Positions 12,760-25,400 of a stretch of DNA of 64,000 nt are shown one piece after another (the stretch's first letter is position 1; each line of letters starts with the position of its first letter). This DNA comes from Balaenoptera acutorostrata. Taxonomy: Eukaryota > Chordata > Mammalia > Artiodactyla > Balaenopteridae. The position numbers and the translations under genes were made by a program. Where the stretch lies: NCBI RefSeq assembly GCF_949987535.1, contig NC_080081.1, forward strand, positions 33,954,428-34,018,427, read 5' to 3'. Below the pieces are notes generated by a model, which saw nothing but the letters and a program-made list of their open reading frames with translations, did no database searches and was not told where the DNA came from.

Positions 12760-13328
12760 TCCTTATCTCATATTCCATTTATCTTTTTTGTTTCAGACTC
12801 TTCTCCAAACTCTCCACTTATGTGACTGTAACTTTAATTTAGAAATTCACTGTTTCATTTTTAATTACTCTAACACTCTTTCAACTGATGTCATCCAATC
12901 TATTCTTTTTCTGTTCTATGCAGTACTCTGCTATCAGATTAAGCTTCCAAAAATCTTAATTTCTTTCTAGCTCTCCTCTGATCATGAGATTATGGTATCT
13001 TTCAATCTCCTCCCTATTCAAAGCTCTGTGTTCAGCTATCAGGCTCCTCTCATATTTACCTCCTAACCATATTTTGGTGACTTTTCATGTAACGTTGCAT
13101 GATGCTGGCCTTCCAATGTTTTGTCAAAATACCCTCCTGCTTTCATGCTTTTCCAAATCTTGTTTATTATTCTTCAAGTCACCTCTGTATATCCTCTACT
13201 CTTCCTCCAATTCCACCTGAAGTTGGACTTTCTCTATGAAATGATCTTTAATCATTGCAACTCCCATCTTTCTCTTTCATTCTACTTTTCAAACTTCTAT
13301 CGTAACCAATGTAAGTATAATACTATAT
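12760..13328 (+). repeat. L2-like LINE fragment cut by an LTR
   Basis: Sense L2-like blocks include 'gactcttctccaaactct', 'catccaatctattctttttc' and 'tctagctctcctctgatcat'. The right end is interrupted at 13329 by a solo LTR. Open frames in this stretch are leucine- and serine-rich by composition and do not represent genes. Confidence 0.5.
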
Positions 13329-13808
13329 TGTTACCAAGTCCAAGCTCGCTCTGCTTGCTGCATGACAGGCCAATAAATTGGAGATGAGGTGTTGAGGCAA
13401 GGAATACGACTTTATTCGGAAGCCGGCAGACCGAGAACACGGCAGACTAAAGTCTCAAAAAACCATCTTGTCGGGGTTTGGATGCCAGTTTCTTTTACAG
13501 CACAGAGAGTGGGAGGAGATGAGGAAGTAAAGTAAAAAGGCCATAAGTTTTGCAAATATCACCTGGAATGGCCAGCCTCGGGGAAGGGATGTGTTAATTT
13601 TTTCTTTCTTGTAGCCGTCCACGGGTGGACAGGGTCCGGATGTTTCCGTGAACAAAGGTTTAACATTCAGGCAGAGGGGCAGGGTTCCGGGAAGCAGGCC
13701 ATTAAGTATAGACAGTACCCTTTTAGTGAACAAAAGCAGCGGAAAGCAAAGGTGAAAGTAAAAGAAACAGATCCAACATGTAGTCAAATTTGGCTCTTTC
13801 CTGTTACA
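13329..13808 (-). mobile_element. Solo LTR of a class I (gammaretrovirus-like) ERV
   Basis: The 480-bp unit begins tgttacc and ends tgttaca on the plus strand, so the minus strand runs from TG to CA with short inverted ends. ATAT occurs immediately outside on both sides (13325-13328 and 13809-13812), a 4-bp TSD as expected for gammaretrovirus-like ERVs. The minus strand carries an AATAAA signal (complement near 13408) in the expected 3' part. GC content is higher than the surroundings. No gag, pol or env sequence is attached, consistent with recombination between paired LTRs. The subfamily was not determined. Confidence 0.75.
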
Positions 13809-13904
13809 ATATCATTCAATATAAATTATTTTAAAATACCTACTAAGTTTAAGGAGTAAAGTAAAGAAACAAGAAAGGGAGAAGGATAAAAAAATTATTA
13901 TTGT

Positions 13905-14230
13905 TTTTTATGTATTGACACTGTGGAGTATTTTTAAATGCCTAAGTTCTGATCTTTAAGGAACTTTCAGTCTAGATACAAAGAGCCAATTGCAAATCAG
14001 AGATGTAAAGGAGATTATGCTAAGTGTGGGTTGCAGGTCAAAGAGTAGTGACATCATGGAGAAAGGACTTGGTGACTCTTAGCAGTGTGATGAGAAATGC
14101 CTTCAAGAACAAGGTGGCATGAACTGAGCCTAGGAGGGAGAGTAGACTTTGGAATGTGCAGAAATGGGTACAAGGCAATCCAGGCACAGAGAATATCCTA
14201 CATAATTGCAGAGATGTAGAAAAATGTTGA
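13905..14230 (-). repeat. L2-like fragment, antisense
   Basis: Blocks resembling antisense L2 include 'tttaaggaactttcagtcta', 'gagaaaggacttggtgactc', 'gagcctaggagggagagtag' and 'gcaatccaggcacagag'. The copy is strongly diverged and has no coding frame. Confidence 0.5.
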
Positions 14231-14319
14231 ATATATTTAGAGAAGAGTGATTAGTCCCATTTGGCTATAGCTGAGTTTAATTGTTCATTGATCTCTAATT
14301 GCTTCATTAGACTGTTTCC

Positions 14320-14440
14320 TTCTAGCTACATTAAAAGCCTCTAGAAACATGGAATGCTACATCACTTTTTAACAATGTCCTGAAGAAGGTAGCACAGGCT
14401 AAGGCTATAGTAGTCACTCAATAAATGTGTATTTAATTAG
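14320..14440 (+). repeat. L2 3' terminus, sense
   Basis: The segment ending 'agtagtcactcaataaatgt' followed by 'gtatttaat' matches the terminal signature of L2. Only the last 100 or so bases are recognisable. Confidence 0.55.
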
Positions 14441-14444
14441 TTCA

Positions 14445-16930
14445 ATTTTATTAAGCACAAAGCTTTTCCTAATAAATGTTTTTGCACCTTCATTCTTCAG
14501 ATCTTTATATAAAGTCACTTGCCTATTTGATCTTTCACAGGGCTTGCTTGCTGAAGTTAGGAATCTTTTTAATTCTACTTTCATAGAGTGTTTAAATAAT
14601 TAGCTGAATGGGCAACAATTAAAATTTCACGCTTCAAATGAAGATGGATTTTACATTGTACAATTCTCCAATACTCTAATTTTTCAGACTTCTGATCCTT
14701 TATGGTTACAAAATGTTTCATATTTATTCTTCTTTGCTTAGTAAACAATTATCTAGTGCCTATTTTATGCTGAGTTCTGGCATAGTATTGGAAGATCTGG
14801 GGAGAACCAATTTCCAGATGACTAATGGCAGAGAACAATTCAGAATGTTGAATGTGCATTTGGAATTTAAGAAGCACTAGGGAAAACCATTTATTACCTA
14901 AAATAGGTTTCTCAAAGTTTAGTCAGTCCTGTCCCATATACATACCTTCAAAATCAACTAGGAACCAACCACTATAATGCATGAGGCCTAACTCCTTGAT
15001 CTCAAGCAATTCACATCCTTGAAAAGTGTATAATGTAGGTATAATTCTCTCAATATAGATTTGGGACTGTTCTTACCGGGTTCAATTATACTTCTTATTA
15101 TAAATAAGACTTGAAGCTTCTCATGACATAAAAACCATAATGGTGTATATTAAAATGATTTTCTTCTCAAGGACAAAAGGTAAACTTTTATAACTCTTGA
15201 CGTGTTTTAGTTGGGCTTAATGCACAAGAGGCCACCAGCGGCAACATTATTGGAATCAGCTGGGGTTCATTTCTATAGTTGGACTCCTGTGACAGTAATC
15301 TACAGCTTCCAAAACACATGCCTAATTTTGCCTGAAAAATTAACTGTTTTATTGTCAAACTTGTGTCAGATAGCAGATGACAAAGTCAGTCCATGATATG
15401 GGAAAAAAAAATACCCTGGCTCTTGGAACTGCATTTATGGTTGAGTGAAATGTATCTAACAAGACTTTTTATTTCAGCCACTAAAATTGGATCCTTGCTG
15501 AATTACTTTTCCTGCCTTTAAACTCTTACTCTAGATAAGATGATGGAGGAAGGGTGAGAGAAAATCAAAAAACAAACTTAATAACACCATACCTTCAAAG
15601 CGGCTTGATTTATAATGAGTTTGTGGGAACATTCTGAACCTATTTCATGTTGAATTACGGTCCACCTTTACAAGTGGCTGCTAAAGAAAGAGTTCATCAA
15701 CATACTCCTTGCACTACTTTAATCCTCTTCCTGCTTAGGCCCTAAAATTTAAAATGCAATACAAACAAAATGCGTCTATAAATTTATATAGTAACTACAC
15801 AAACAAATGCAAACTCATTCTTAGTAACCATAAAATTACCTTCTGTTATCTATCACTTTGTGAGTTATAGTTTCATTGGCAGAGTCAACAGCACAGAATA
15901 ACACTGCTTCTCTTCCTACCCCTGTGTCACTGCTGCTCTCCTGGATAGAGCAGCAATCAATACTCTTGAGGATAAACAAATGATTAAAGGCCAAGGTGAA
16001 CTACTGTAAATAGGGATCACAATATCTGTTTTTGCTCTGAATATAATTTTCAAAAAAAATCAGTGTCGACTTTTTGGGCACCTGGTTCGAATCATAATCT
16101 AATCAATGTTCTTTTGTTTCTCTGATTTCACATTCTTAAAATCTTCTTTAGAAAGAGTGAGCTTGTAAACAAGTACAAAGTAAACAGTACAATAGAGGTA
16201 AGTTTGAATGGATTTATTATTGTAACGTGTAAATTGGATACACATAACTACAGAATAAAACATCATGGGAATTTTAGCTGCAAAGTCACAAGAATTTTAA
16301 AACTTTTTCTTACTTAATATTAGTTCAATATCCAAACAGGGTCACTGGTTTGGTGCATATGAGATTCACAAAGTTTCAGAAGCTTGGTATTGTATAATAA
16401 TGTAGTTCAAGAGGAATAAAGAGGAGGAAATATTTTTTTTAATCTTTAATTCCTCATAAATATAAATAAATTAATTTTTCCATAAATTATGTTCTATGTA
16501 ATATTCAATTTTTATTTTTAGATGAAGAAAATAAATCAGAGAGTAGAAACAGATTCCCAGTGTATTTTATGCATTAAAACTCTGATTACAAGGCTAAACT
16601 ATTCTGATTTTAGTTTTACTTTGTTAGTTTATTGTTGTTTGGTAATATCAATGAGTAGTCAGTGTGGTTGATGATCATTCTACTTATACTTGAAGTTGAG
16701 AAATTTTCTTATGCAATATAAAATATTATAATATCTCATTACACTTGCATGGTAACACTTAACTAGATTCATTTTTTGATTATTTATTATTTAGTCAAAC
16801 TGGTGGATCTAAATGAAGATACCTTGGGAATGCAATACAACTGCAGAAATTAGAATTTTAATACAAGCTTCGACAAATAAAGGCAAGGAAATTGCTCAGG
16901 AAGTAGATTAAAATGGCAAAGAGAGGAAAG
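14445..16930. other. Unique AT-rich DNA, nothing recognised
   Basis: About 2.5 kb without a recognisable exon, RNA gene or transposon. One 61-codon open frame at 15211-15396 shows no protein-family features, and no splice-site context is persuasive. It is treated as non-coding. Confidence 0.5.
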
Positions 16931-16939
16931 ATATTAAAT

Positions 16940-18080
16940 AAGAGATAAAATATATATAAAATCAATACAGGTGGGCCGACATCCAACTAATAGCACCATC
17001 AAAGATATAATAAAAGACAGTTTCCTTTAACAGAAGGCTCAATGCCCAGCATAATGTGTGGGGAAAAAAAACTAGGCCCATAATTGTGAAGTTTTCATAA
17101 CACCAAGGATAATGTAATGACTTCAAAAGCTTCTTAAAAGAAACAAATAGTTCATCTCTAAAGCAACAAAAAACAGATTAGCATCAACTGCACATCTGTA
17201 TAATTGTATGCTAGAAATTAATACAGCAATACCTTTGAAGATTTGAGAAATAATGATTTAAATCTAGAATTACATACCCAGCTTATTTCTTGATCAAACT
17301 TGAAGCTAGAAGAGATATATTTTCATATTTGGAAGGCATGCAGATTTACCTCCCTTTCTTTAGAAGCTACTGGGGGACAGACTCCTGGTATTTAAACCAA
17401 GGAAGAGGAAGACATAGAATATAGGAGTGTGTTGAAGTGGTGACTCAAGATATCAGTGGTGCAGTGGCCTTGGAGAGCGATGAGTCCAAGTGGGACCAGG
17501 ACTGGGGAGGGGGTTCTGGGAAAAAAGGAGAGTCCCAGAGGTTTAATAGTATCCTTGGGAATTTGGAACAATTTAAGGAAACAATGAAGGCAGTCAATAC
17601 AAGAAAAAGATGGCAAGTAGAAACTCCAGAATAAAACAAAACAACACAGAATCCAACAAAACAGTAAATCTGTACACAAAAGGAAATGCAATTATAGTAC
17701 ATTATTGGTTATACAACATATAATATTTGTATAGTCATAACAATATAACCATTGATATTCTGTACACAAAAAATGCTGAGGGGCATAATTATGCTTTACA
17801 GCACAGAACAGAAATTCCATTACTTTCATTAAAAGGGAAGCGCATATGGCAGAATTTGAGAGTTGAAATAAGGAAAGGAAAGATACAGGTAAAAAAAGGG
17901 AGTTGGTCATCCTTATTTTTCACTGGAGGGAGTTAAGAATTTGGTTTACTGATGAATCAAAAAATAAAGGTGCTTGCACCTTATTTAAAGTTATAAAAGT
18001 AACCACTTGAAAGACTAGACAGTAGTGCTATGGGGGAAGGGATGTAAAGTGGTATTAGAGGGTTATTTAATTTAATCCAT
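16940..18080 (+). repeat. HAL1-like (L1-derived) element, sense
   Basis: Several blocks are characteristic of HAL1-type elements: 'tagaattacatacccagctt', 'gcatgcagatttacctccct', 'ctttagaagctactgggg' and 'aaccaaggaagaggaagac'. The region downstream is A-rich, as in that family's 3' half. Frames are broken, and the open frames at 17392-17936 are incidental. The name rests on pattern memory. Confidence 0.6.
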
Positions 18081-18390
18081 CAATTATAGAAGAAATAAAT
18101 ATTCTTCATAAAATTTCACTCAATATGTATTTGTTGACTGAAGGAAAAAAGGAAGTAAGAACAATGACTTGGCAGCAGAGCGCCTGGTCTACCAATGATG
18201 CTGGCCTGCCAGATTCCTACCTTCCACCGAGAGTTGACTGGCTATTCTGGACCATGCACCGCTGAAGCAGTATACAAAAAATGACTTAATAGAGATCATG
18301 ATAAAATATGAGAGAACAACATGTTGAATAAGGGAAATCAAAAATACGAGTAACAAAATAGAAGTATGTACACATTGCTGTGGGCTTACA

Positions 18391-18724
18391 AAGAGTGGAG
18401 GAGGGCTTCCCTGGTGGCACAGTGGTTAAGAGTCTGCCTGCCAATGCAGAGGACACGGGTTCGAGCCCTGGTCTGGGAAGATCCCACATGCCGCGGAGCA
18501 ACTAAGCCCGTGAGCCACAACTACTGAGCCTGCGCATCTGAAGCTTGTGCTCCGCAACAAGAGAGGCCACGACAGTGAGAGGCCCACGCACCGCGATGAA
18601 GAGTGGCCCCCCGCTTGCCGCAACTGGAGAAAGCCCTCGCACAGAAACGAAGACCCAACACAGCCAAAAATAAATAAATAAATAAATAAATAAAAAAAAA
18701 AAAAAAAAAAAAAAGAGTGGAGGA
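18391..18724 (+). mobile_element. Long CHR SINE with 13-bp TSD, apparently young
   Basis: The body starts at 18403 with 'gggcttccctggtggcacag' and has an A-box-like region, a B box ('gggttcgagccctgg'), and the long non-tRNA part ('aagatcccacatgccgcgg', 'actgagcctgcgcatctg', 'agaggcccacgcaccgcgat'). It ends in (TAAA)n plus about 22 A. The direct repeat aaagagtggagga flanks it exactly (18390-18402 and 18712-18724). The perfect TSD, intact internal promoter boxes and long tail indicate a recent insertion. CHR SINEs depend on L1 enzymes. Confidence 0.95.
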
Positions 18725-19200
18725 ACTGCACCTTGTGAGGAAGAATCATTAAAGTAGCCGACAGCTAGTGACCTTTGAGTAGACTCTTTAAGCAAATCTA
18801 TATAAATTAATTATAAAAACCATGGTGTGATTGGTGGGGGTGGAGTTTAGGGAGGATATTCCATATGTAGGAAACAGCATGTGGAAATATGGCCTGGGGT
18901 GCTCATAATTAAAAGTGGCTACGAAGAGTAAACTACAGAAATGAAGATGCAAAGAGAAATGATTGTTCAACCCAAGTCAGGAGTGATAACAGGTCATGCT
19001 TTGAATGGCCTTACATTTTATAGTAACAAGCTTGCAGCGCTATTCAAAGCATAACGGGAAGTCACTGAAAGCGCCTAGGTGGAGGAGCAGTGGGGTCAAT
19101 CTTGTAACATCAAGCTTCGGCCGTAGTGTCAGCAACAGGTTGACTGGGGTCCATTGTGCAATGGCAGGCATTTTGGAAGTGATTTAAAGAGAATATCCTT
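18725..19200 (-). repeat. L2-like LINE, antisense
   Basis: Blocks include 'aggatattccatatgtagg', 'gaaatatggcctggggtgct', 'atggccttacattttatagt' and 'ggtggaggagcagtggggtc'. Their order agrees with antisense L2-type repeats. The young SINE at 18403-18712 lies at its left edge and probably inserted into it. Confidence 0.5.
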
Positions 19201-19329
19201 AAATGTTCCCCAGATAACATTTGTGTTCCTAAAGGAAAGTCTTCATGAAGGATTTGACAACAAACTTCGGAAATTCAGAGAGTGAATGAAAATAATTTTG
19301 GAAGAGTGGGCAACAAGAAAGGATAAAGA

Positions 19330-21480
19330 GAGCAAGGCCTTCAAGATGGCAGAGGAGTAAGACATGGAGATGACCTTCCTCCCCACAAATACATCAAAAC
19401 TACATCTACATGTGGAACAACTCCTACAGAACACCTACTGAATGCTGGCAGAAGACCTCAGAGGTCCCAAAAGGCAAGAAACTCCCCCACGTACCTGGGT
19501 AGGGCAAAAGAAAAAGGAAAAACAGAGACAAAAGAATAGGGATGAGACCTGCACCTTGGGGAGAGAGCTGTGAAGGAGGAAAAGTTTCCACACACTAGGA
19601 AGCCCCTTCATAGGTGGAGATGGGGGGGTGGGAGGGGGGAAGCTTTGGAGCCATGGAGGAGAGCACAGCAACAGGGGTGCAGAGGGCAAAGTGGAGAGAG
19701 TTCGGCAAAAAGGATCAGAGCTGACCAGCACTCACCAGCCTGAGAGGCTTGTCTGCTCACCCACCAGGGCGGGTGGGGCCTGGGAGCTGAGGCTTGGGTT
19801 TCAGAGGTCAGACCCCAGGGGGAGGACTGGGGTTGGCTGCATGAACACAGCCTGAAGGGGGCTAGTGCACCATGGCTAGCCAGGAGGGAGTCCGGGAAAG
19901 AGTCTGGACCTGCCTAAGAGGCAAGAGACCATTGTTTCAGGGTGCATGAGGAGAGGGGATTCAGAGCACTGCCTAAACGAGCTCCAGAGATGGGAGCAAG
20001 CCACGGCTATCAGCGCGGACACCAGAGAAGGGCATAAAATGCTAACGCGGCTGCGGCAGCCACCAAGAAACCTATGTGCAAGCACAGGTCACTAGCCACA
20101 CCTCCCCTCATGGGAGCCTGGGCAGCCCTCCACTGCCAGGGTCCCGTGATCCAGGGACAACGTCCCCAGGAGAACATACAGTGCGCTTCAGGCTGTTGCA
20201 ATGTCACACTGGTCTCTGCCACCACAGGCTCGCCCTGCATTCCATACCCCTCCCTGCCCCTGGCCTGAGTGAGCCAGAGCCCCCTAATCAGCTGCTACTT
20301 TAACCCCATCCTGTGTGGGCAGGGAACAGACACCCTCAGGTGACCTACACGCAGAGGTGAGCCAAATCTAAAGCTGAACCCCAAGAGCTGTGCAAACAAA
20401 GAAGAGAAAGGGAAATTTCTCCCAGCAGCCTCAGGAGCAGCGGATTAAATCTCCATAGTCAACTTGATGTACCTGCATCTGTGGAATACCTGAATAGACA
20501 AAGAATCATCCCAAAATTGAAGCGGTGGACTTTGGGAGCAACTGTAGACTTAGGGTTTGCTTTCTGCCTCTAATTTGTTTCTGGTTTTATGTTTACCTTA
20601 GTTTACTATTTAGAGCTTATTATCATTGGTAGAATTGTTTGGTGATTTGGTTGCTCTCTTCCTTTTTTTTTAATATATATATATTTTTTCCTTTTTCTCT
20701 TTTGGTGAGTGTGTATGTGTATGCTCCTTTGTGTGATTTTTGTCTGTATAGCTTTGCTTTTGCCATTTGTCCTAGGGTTCTGTCATTTTTTTTTTTTTTT
20801 TTTAGTATAGTTTTTAGCACTTATTATTGCTGGTAGATTTATTTATTATTTGGTTTGGTTGTTCTCTTCTTTCTGTCTGTCTTTATATTTTTTTAATTAC
20901 TTTTTTATTTTTAATAATATTTTTCTATTTTAATAACTTTATTTTATTTTATTTATTTATTTTTTCTTTCTTTCTTTCTTTCTTTTTTTCCTCCGTTTTC
21001 TTCTGAGCTGTGTGGCTGACAGGCTTGTGGTGCTCTGGCCGGGTGTCAGGCCTGAGGCTCTGAGGTGGGAGAGCCGAGTTCAGGACATTGGTCCACCAGA
21101 GACCTCCCAGCCCCAAGTAATATCAAATGGCGGAAGCTCTCCCAGAGATCTCCATCTCAAGGCTAAGACCCACCTCCACTCAATGACCAGCAAGCTACAG
21201 TGCTGGACACCGTATGCCAAACAACTAGCAAGACAGGAACACAACCCCATCCATTAGCAGAGAGGCTGCCTAAAATCATAATAAGTTCACAGACACCCAG
21301 AACACACCACTGGACGTGGTCCTGCCCAACAGAAAGACAAGATCCAGCCTCATCAACCAGAACACAGGCACTAGTCCCCTCCACTAGGAAGCCTACACAA
21401 CCCACTGAACCAACCTTACCCACTGGGAGCAGACACCAAAAACAATGGGAACTATGATCTTGCAGCCTGAGAAAAGGAGA
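19330..21480 (+). promoter_or_regulatory. L1 5' UTR / internal promoter region
   Basis: The region lies between the TSD-defined 5' end and the first ORF1 sequence. It is GC-rich in its first 1.1 kb, with several CpGs around 19770-20060. A long T- and pyrimidine-rich block follows at 20635-21005 with TATATA and TTTC runs, then another mixed segment. L1 5' UTRs hold an internal polymerase II promoter. The location is certain from context, but the promoter sites were not resolved. Confidence 0.75.
20635..21005. repeat. T/pyrimidine-rich low-complexity block in L1 5' UTR
   Basis: Runs of T, (TA)n near 20672-20684, TTTAT repeats and (CTTT)n near 20967-20984 make this block highly biased. Open frames across it on both strands are compositional artefacts rich in F, K and Y. 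It is part of the L1 and not an independent element. Confidence 0.85.
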
Positions 21481-21499
21481 CCCCAAACACAGTAAGTTA

Positions 21500-22397
21500 A
21501 GCAAAAGAGAAGACAGAGAAATACATAGCAGAAGAAGGAGCAAGGTGAAAACGTACCAGACCAAACAAATGAAGAGGAAATAGGCAGTCTACCTGAAAAA
21601 GAATTCAGAGTAATGATAGTAAAGATGATCCAAAATCTTGGAAATAGAATGGAGAAAATACAAGAAACATTTAACAAGGACCTAGAAGAACAAAGAGCAA
21701 ATAAACAATGATGAACAACACAATAAATGAAATTAAAAATTCTCCAGAAGGAATCAATAGCAGAATAACTGAGGTAGAAGAACGGATAAGGGACCAGGAA
21801 GATAAAATTGTGAAAATAACTACCGCAGAGCAGAATAAAGAAACAAGAATGAAAAGAATTGAAAACAATCTTAGAGATCTCTGGGACAGCATTAAATGCA
21901 CCAACATTAGAATTATAGAGGTCCCAGAAGAGGAAGAGTAAAAAAAAAGGGACTGAGAAAATATTTGAAGAGATTATAGCTGAAAACTTCCCTAATATGG
22001 GTAAGAAAATAGTAAATCAAGTCCAGGAAAATCAGAGAGTCCCATACAGGATAAATCCAAGGAAAACATGCCAAGACACATATAGATCAAACTATCAAAA
22101 ATTAAATACAAAGAAAAAATATTAAAAGCAGCAAGGGAAAAGCAACAAATAATATACAAGGGAATATCCACAAGGTTAACAGCTGATTTTTCAGCAGAAA
22201 CTCTGCAAGCCAGAAGGGAGTGGCAGGACATATTTAAAGCGATGAAAGGCAAAAACCTACAACCAAAATTATTCTACCCAGGAAGGATCTCATTCAGATT
22301 CGATGGAGAAATTAAAACCTTTACAGACAAGCAAAAGCTAAGAGAATTCAGTGCCACCAAACCAGCTTTACAACAAATGCTAAAGGAACTTCTCTAA
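21500..22397 (+). pseudogene. L1 ORF1 (RNA-binding chaperone), disrupted
   Basis: ORF1p normally trimerises through a coiled coil and binds L1 RNA through an RRM and C-terminal domain. The coiled-coil part is seen at 21603-21705 and, after a one-base frame change at about 21700, in the open stretch 21708-21941 (start MNNTINEIKNSPEG, ending IRIIEVPEEEE). A stop at 21939-21941 cuts the RRM. Homology continues in other frames, with 'tctgcaagccagaagggagt' coding the conserved part near the C terminus, to a stop at 22395-22397. At least two frame lesions make it non-functional. Confidence 0.9.
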
Positions 22398-22455
22398 GCA
22401 GGAAACGCAAGAGAAGGGAAAGACCTACAATAACAAACCCAAAACAATTAAGAAA

Positions 22456-25400
22456 ATGGTAATAGGAACATACATATCGATAATTACCTTAAATGTAAAT
22501 GGATTAAAGGCTCCAACCAAAAGACACAGACTGGCTGAAAAGATACAAAAATAAGACCTGTATATATGCAGTCTACAAGAGACCCACTTCAGACCTAGGG
22601 ACACATACAGAGTGAAAGTGAGGGGATGGAAAAAGATATTCCATGCAAATGGAAATCAAAAGAAAGCTGCAGTTGCAATTCTCATATTAGACAAAATGGA
22701 CTTTAAAATAAACACTATTACAAGAGACAAAGAAGGACACTACATAATGACCAAGGCATCAATCCAAGAAGAAGATATAACAATTGTAAATATTTATGCA
22801 CACAACATAGGAGCACCTCAATACATAAGGCAAATACTAACAGCCATGAAAGGGGAAATCAACAGTAACACAATCATAATAGGGGACATTAACACGCCAC
22901 TTTCACCAATGGACAGATAATCCAAAATGAAAATAAATAAGGAAACACAAAGTTTAAATTATACATTAAACAAGATGGACTTAATTGATATTTACAGGAC
23001 ATTCCATCCAAAAACAACAGAATACACTTTCTTCTCAAGTGCTTATGGAACATTCTCCAGGATAGATCATATCTTGGGTCACAAATCAAGCTTTGGTAAA
23101 TTTAAGAAAATTGAAATTATGTAAAGTATCTTTTCCACAACACTATGAGACTAGATATCAATTACAAGAAAAAAGCGGCAAAAAATACAAACACATGGAG
23201 GCTAAGCAATACACTACTAAATAACCAAGAGGTCACTGAAGAAATCAAAGGGGAAATAAAAAAAATACTTAGAAACAAATGACAATGAAAACACGACATC
23301 CCAAAACCTATGGGATGCAGCAAAAGCAGATCTAAGAGGGAAGTTTAAAGCAATACAGTCCTACCTCAAGAAACAAGAAACATCTCAAATAAACAACCTA
23401 AACTTACACCTAAAGCAATTAGAGAAAGAAGAACAAAAAAACCCCAACGTTAGCAGAAGGAAAGAAATCATAAAGTTCAGATAAGAAATAAATGAAAAAG
23501 AAATGAAGGAAATGATAACAAAGATCAATAAAACTAAAAGTTGGTTTTTGAGAAGATAAACAAAATTGATAAACCATTAGCCAGACTCATCAAGAAAAAA
23601 GGGAGAAGACTCAAATCAATAGAATTAGAAATGAAAAAGGAGAAGTAACAACTAACACTGCAGAAATACAAAGGATCATAAGAGATTACCACAAGCAACT
23701 ATATGCCAATAAAATGGACAATCTGGAAGAAATTGACAAATTCTTAGAAAAGCACAACCTTCTGAGACTGAACCAGGAAGAAATAGAAAATATAAAGAGA
23801 CCAATCACAAACACTGAAATTGAAACTGTGATTAAAAATCTTCCAACAAAGAAAAGCTCAGGACCAGATGGCTTCACAGGCAAATTCTATCAAACATTTA
23901 AAGAAGAGCTAACACTTATCCTTCTCAAACTCTTCCAAAATATAGCAGAGGGAGGAACACTCCCAAACTCATTCTATGGGGCCACCATCACCGTGATACT
24001 AAAACCAGACAAAGATGCCACAAAAAACCAAAACTACAGGCCAATATTACTGATGAACATAGATGCAAAAATCCTCAACAAAATACTAGCAAACAGAATC
24101 CAACAGTACATTAGCAGGATCATACACCATGATCAAGTGGGGTTTATCCCAGGGACGCAAGGATTCTTCAATATACACAAATCAATCAATGTGATACACC
24201 ATATTAACAAATTGAAGGATAAGACCATATGATCATCTCAATAGATGCAGGAAAAGATTTCGACAAAATTCAGCACCCATTTTTTCTGATAAAATCCCTC
24301 CAGAAAGTAGGCATAGAGGGAACTTACCTCAACATAATAAAGGCCATATATGACAAACCCACAGCCAACATCATTCTCAATAGTTAAAAACTGAAACCAT
24401 TTCCACTAAGATCAGGAACAAGACAAGGTTGCCCACAAGGTTGCCCACTCTCACCACTATTATTCAACATAGTTTTGGAAATTTTAACCACAGCAATCAG
24501 AGAAGAAAAAGAAATAAAAGGAATCCAAATCAGAAAAGGAGAAGTAAATCTGTCACTGTTTGCAGATGACATGATACTATACATAGAGAATCCTAAAGAT
24601 GCTACCAGAAAACTACTAGAGCTAATCAATGAATTTGGTAAAGTAGCAGGATAAAAAATTAATGCACAGAAATCTCTTTCATTCCTATACACTCATGATG
24701 AAAAATCTGAAAGAAATTAAGGAAACACTCCCATTCACCACTGCAACAAAAAGAAGAAAATACCAAGAAATAAACCTACCTAAGGAGACAAAAGACCTGC
24801 ATGCAGAAAAGTATAAGATACTGATGAAAGAAATTAAAGATGATACAGATGGAGAGATATATCATGTTGTCAGATTGCAAGAATCAACAGTCTGAAAATG
24901 ACTATACTACCCAAAGCAATCTACAGATTCAATGCAATCCTTATCAAACTACCTGTGGCATTTTTCACAGAACCAGAACAAAAAATTTCACAATTGTATG
25001 GAAACACAAAAGACCCCGAATAGCCAAAGTAATCTTGAGAAAGAAAAAGAAAGAGTTGGAGGACTCAGGCTCCCTGACTTCAGACTATACTACAAAGCTA
25101 CAATAATCAAGACAGTATGGTACCAGCACAAAAACAGAAATATAGATCAATGGAACAGGATAGAAAGCCCAGAGATAAATCCACGTACTTATGGTCACCT
25201 TATCTTTGATAGAGGAGGCAAGAACATACAATGGAGAAAAGACAGCCTCTTAAATAATTGGTGCTGGGAAAACTGGACAGCAACATGTAAAAGAATGAAA
25301 TTAGAACACTTCCTAATGGCATACACAATAATAAACTCAAAATGGATTAAAGACCTAAATGTAAGGCCAGACACCATAAAACTCTTAGAGGAAAACGTAG

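Noticed and set aside
17392..17936. Frames overlapping on both strands near 17.4-17.9 kb
   Set aside because: They lie within the HAL1-like repeat and lack an intact L1 ORF1 structure.
18426..18795. Minus-strand frames of about 100 codons
   Set aside because: They are antisense translations of the CHR SINE and its poly-A tail (F and L runs).
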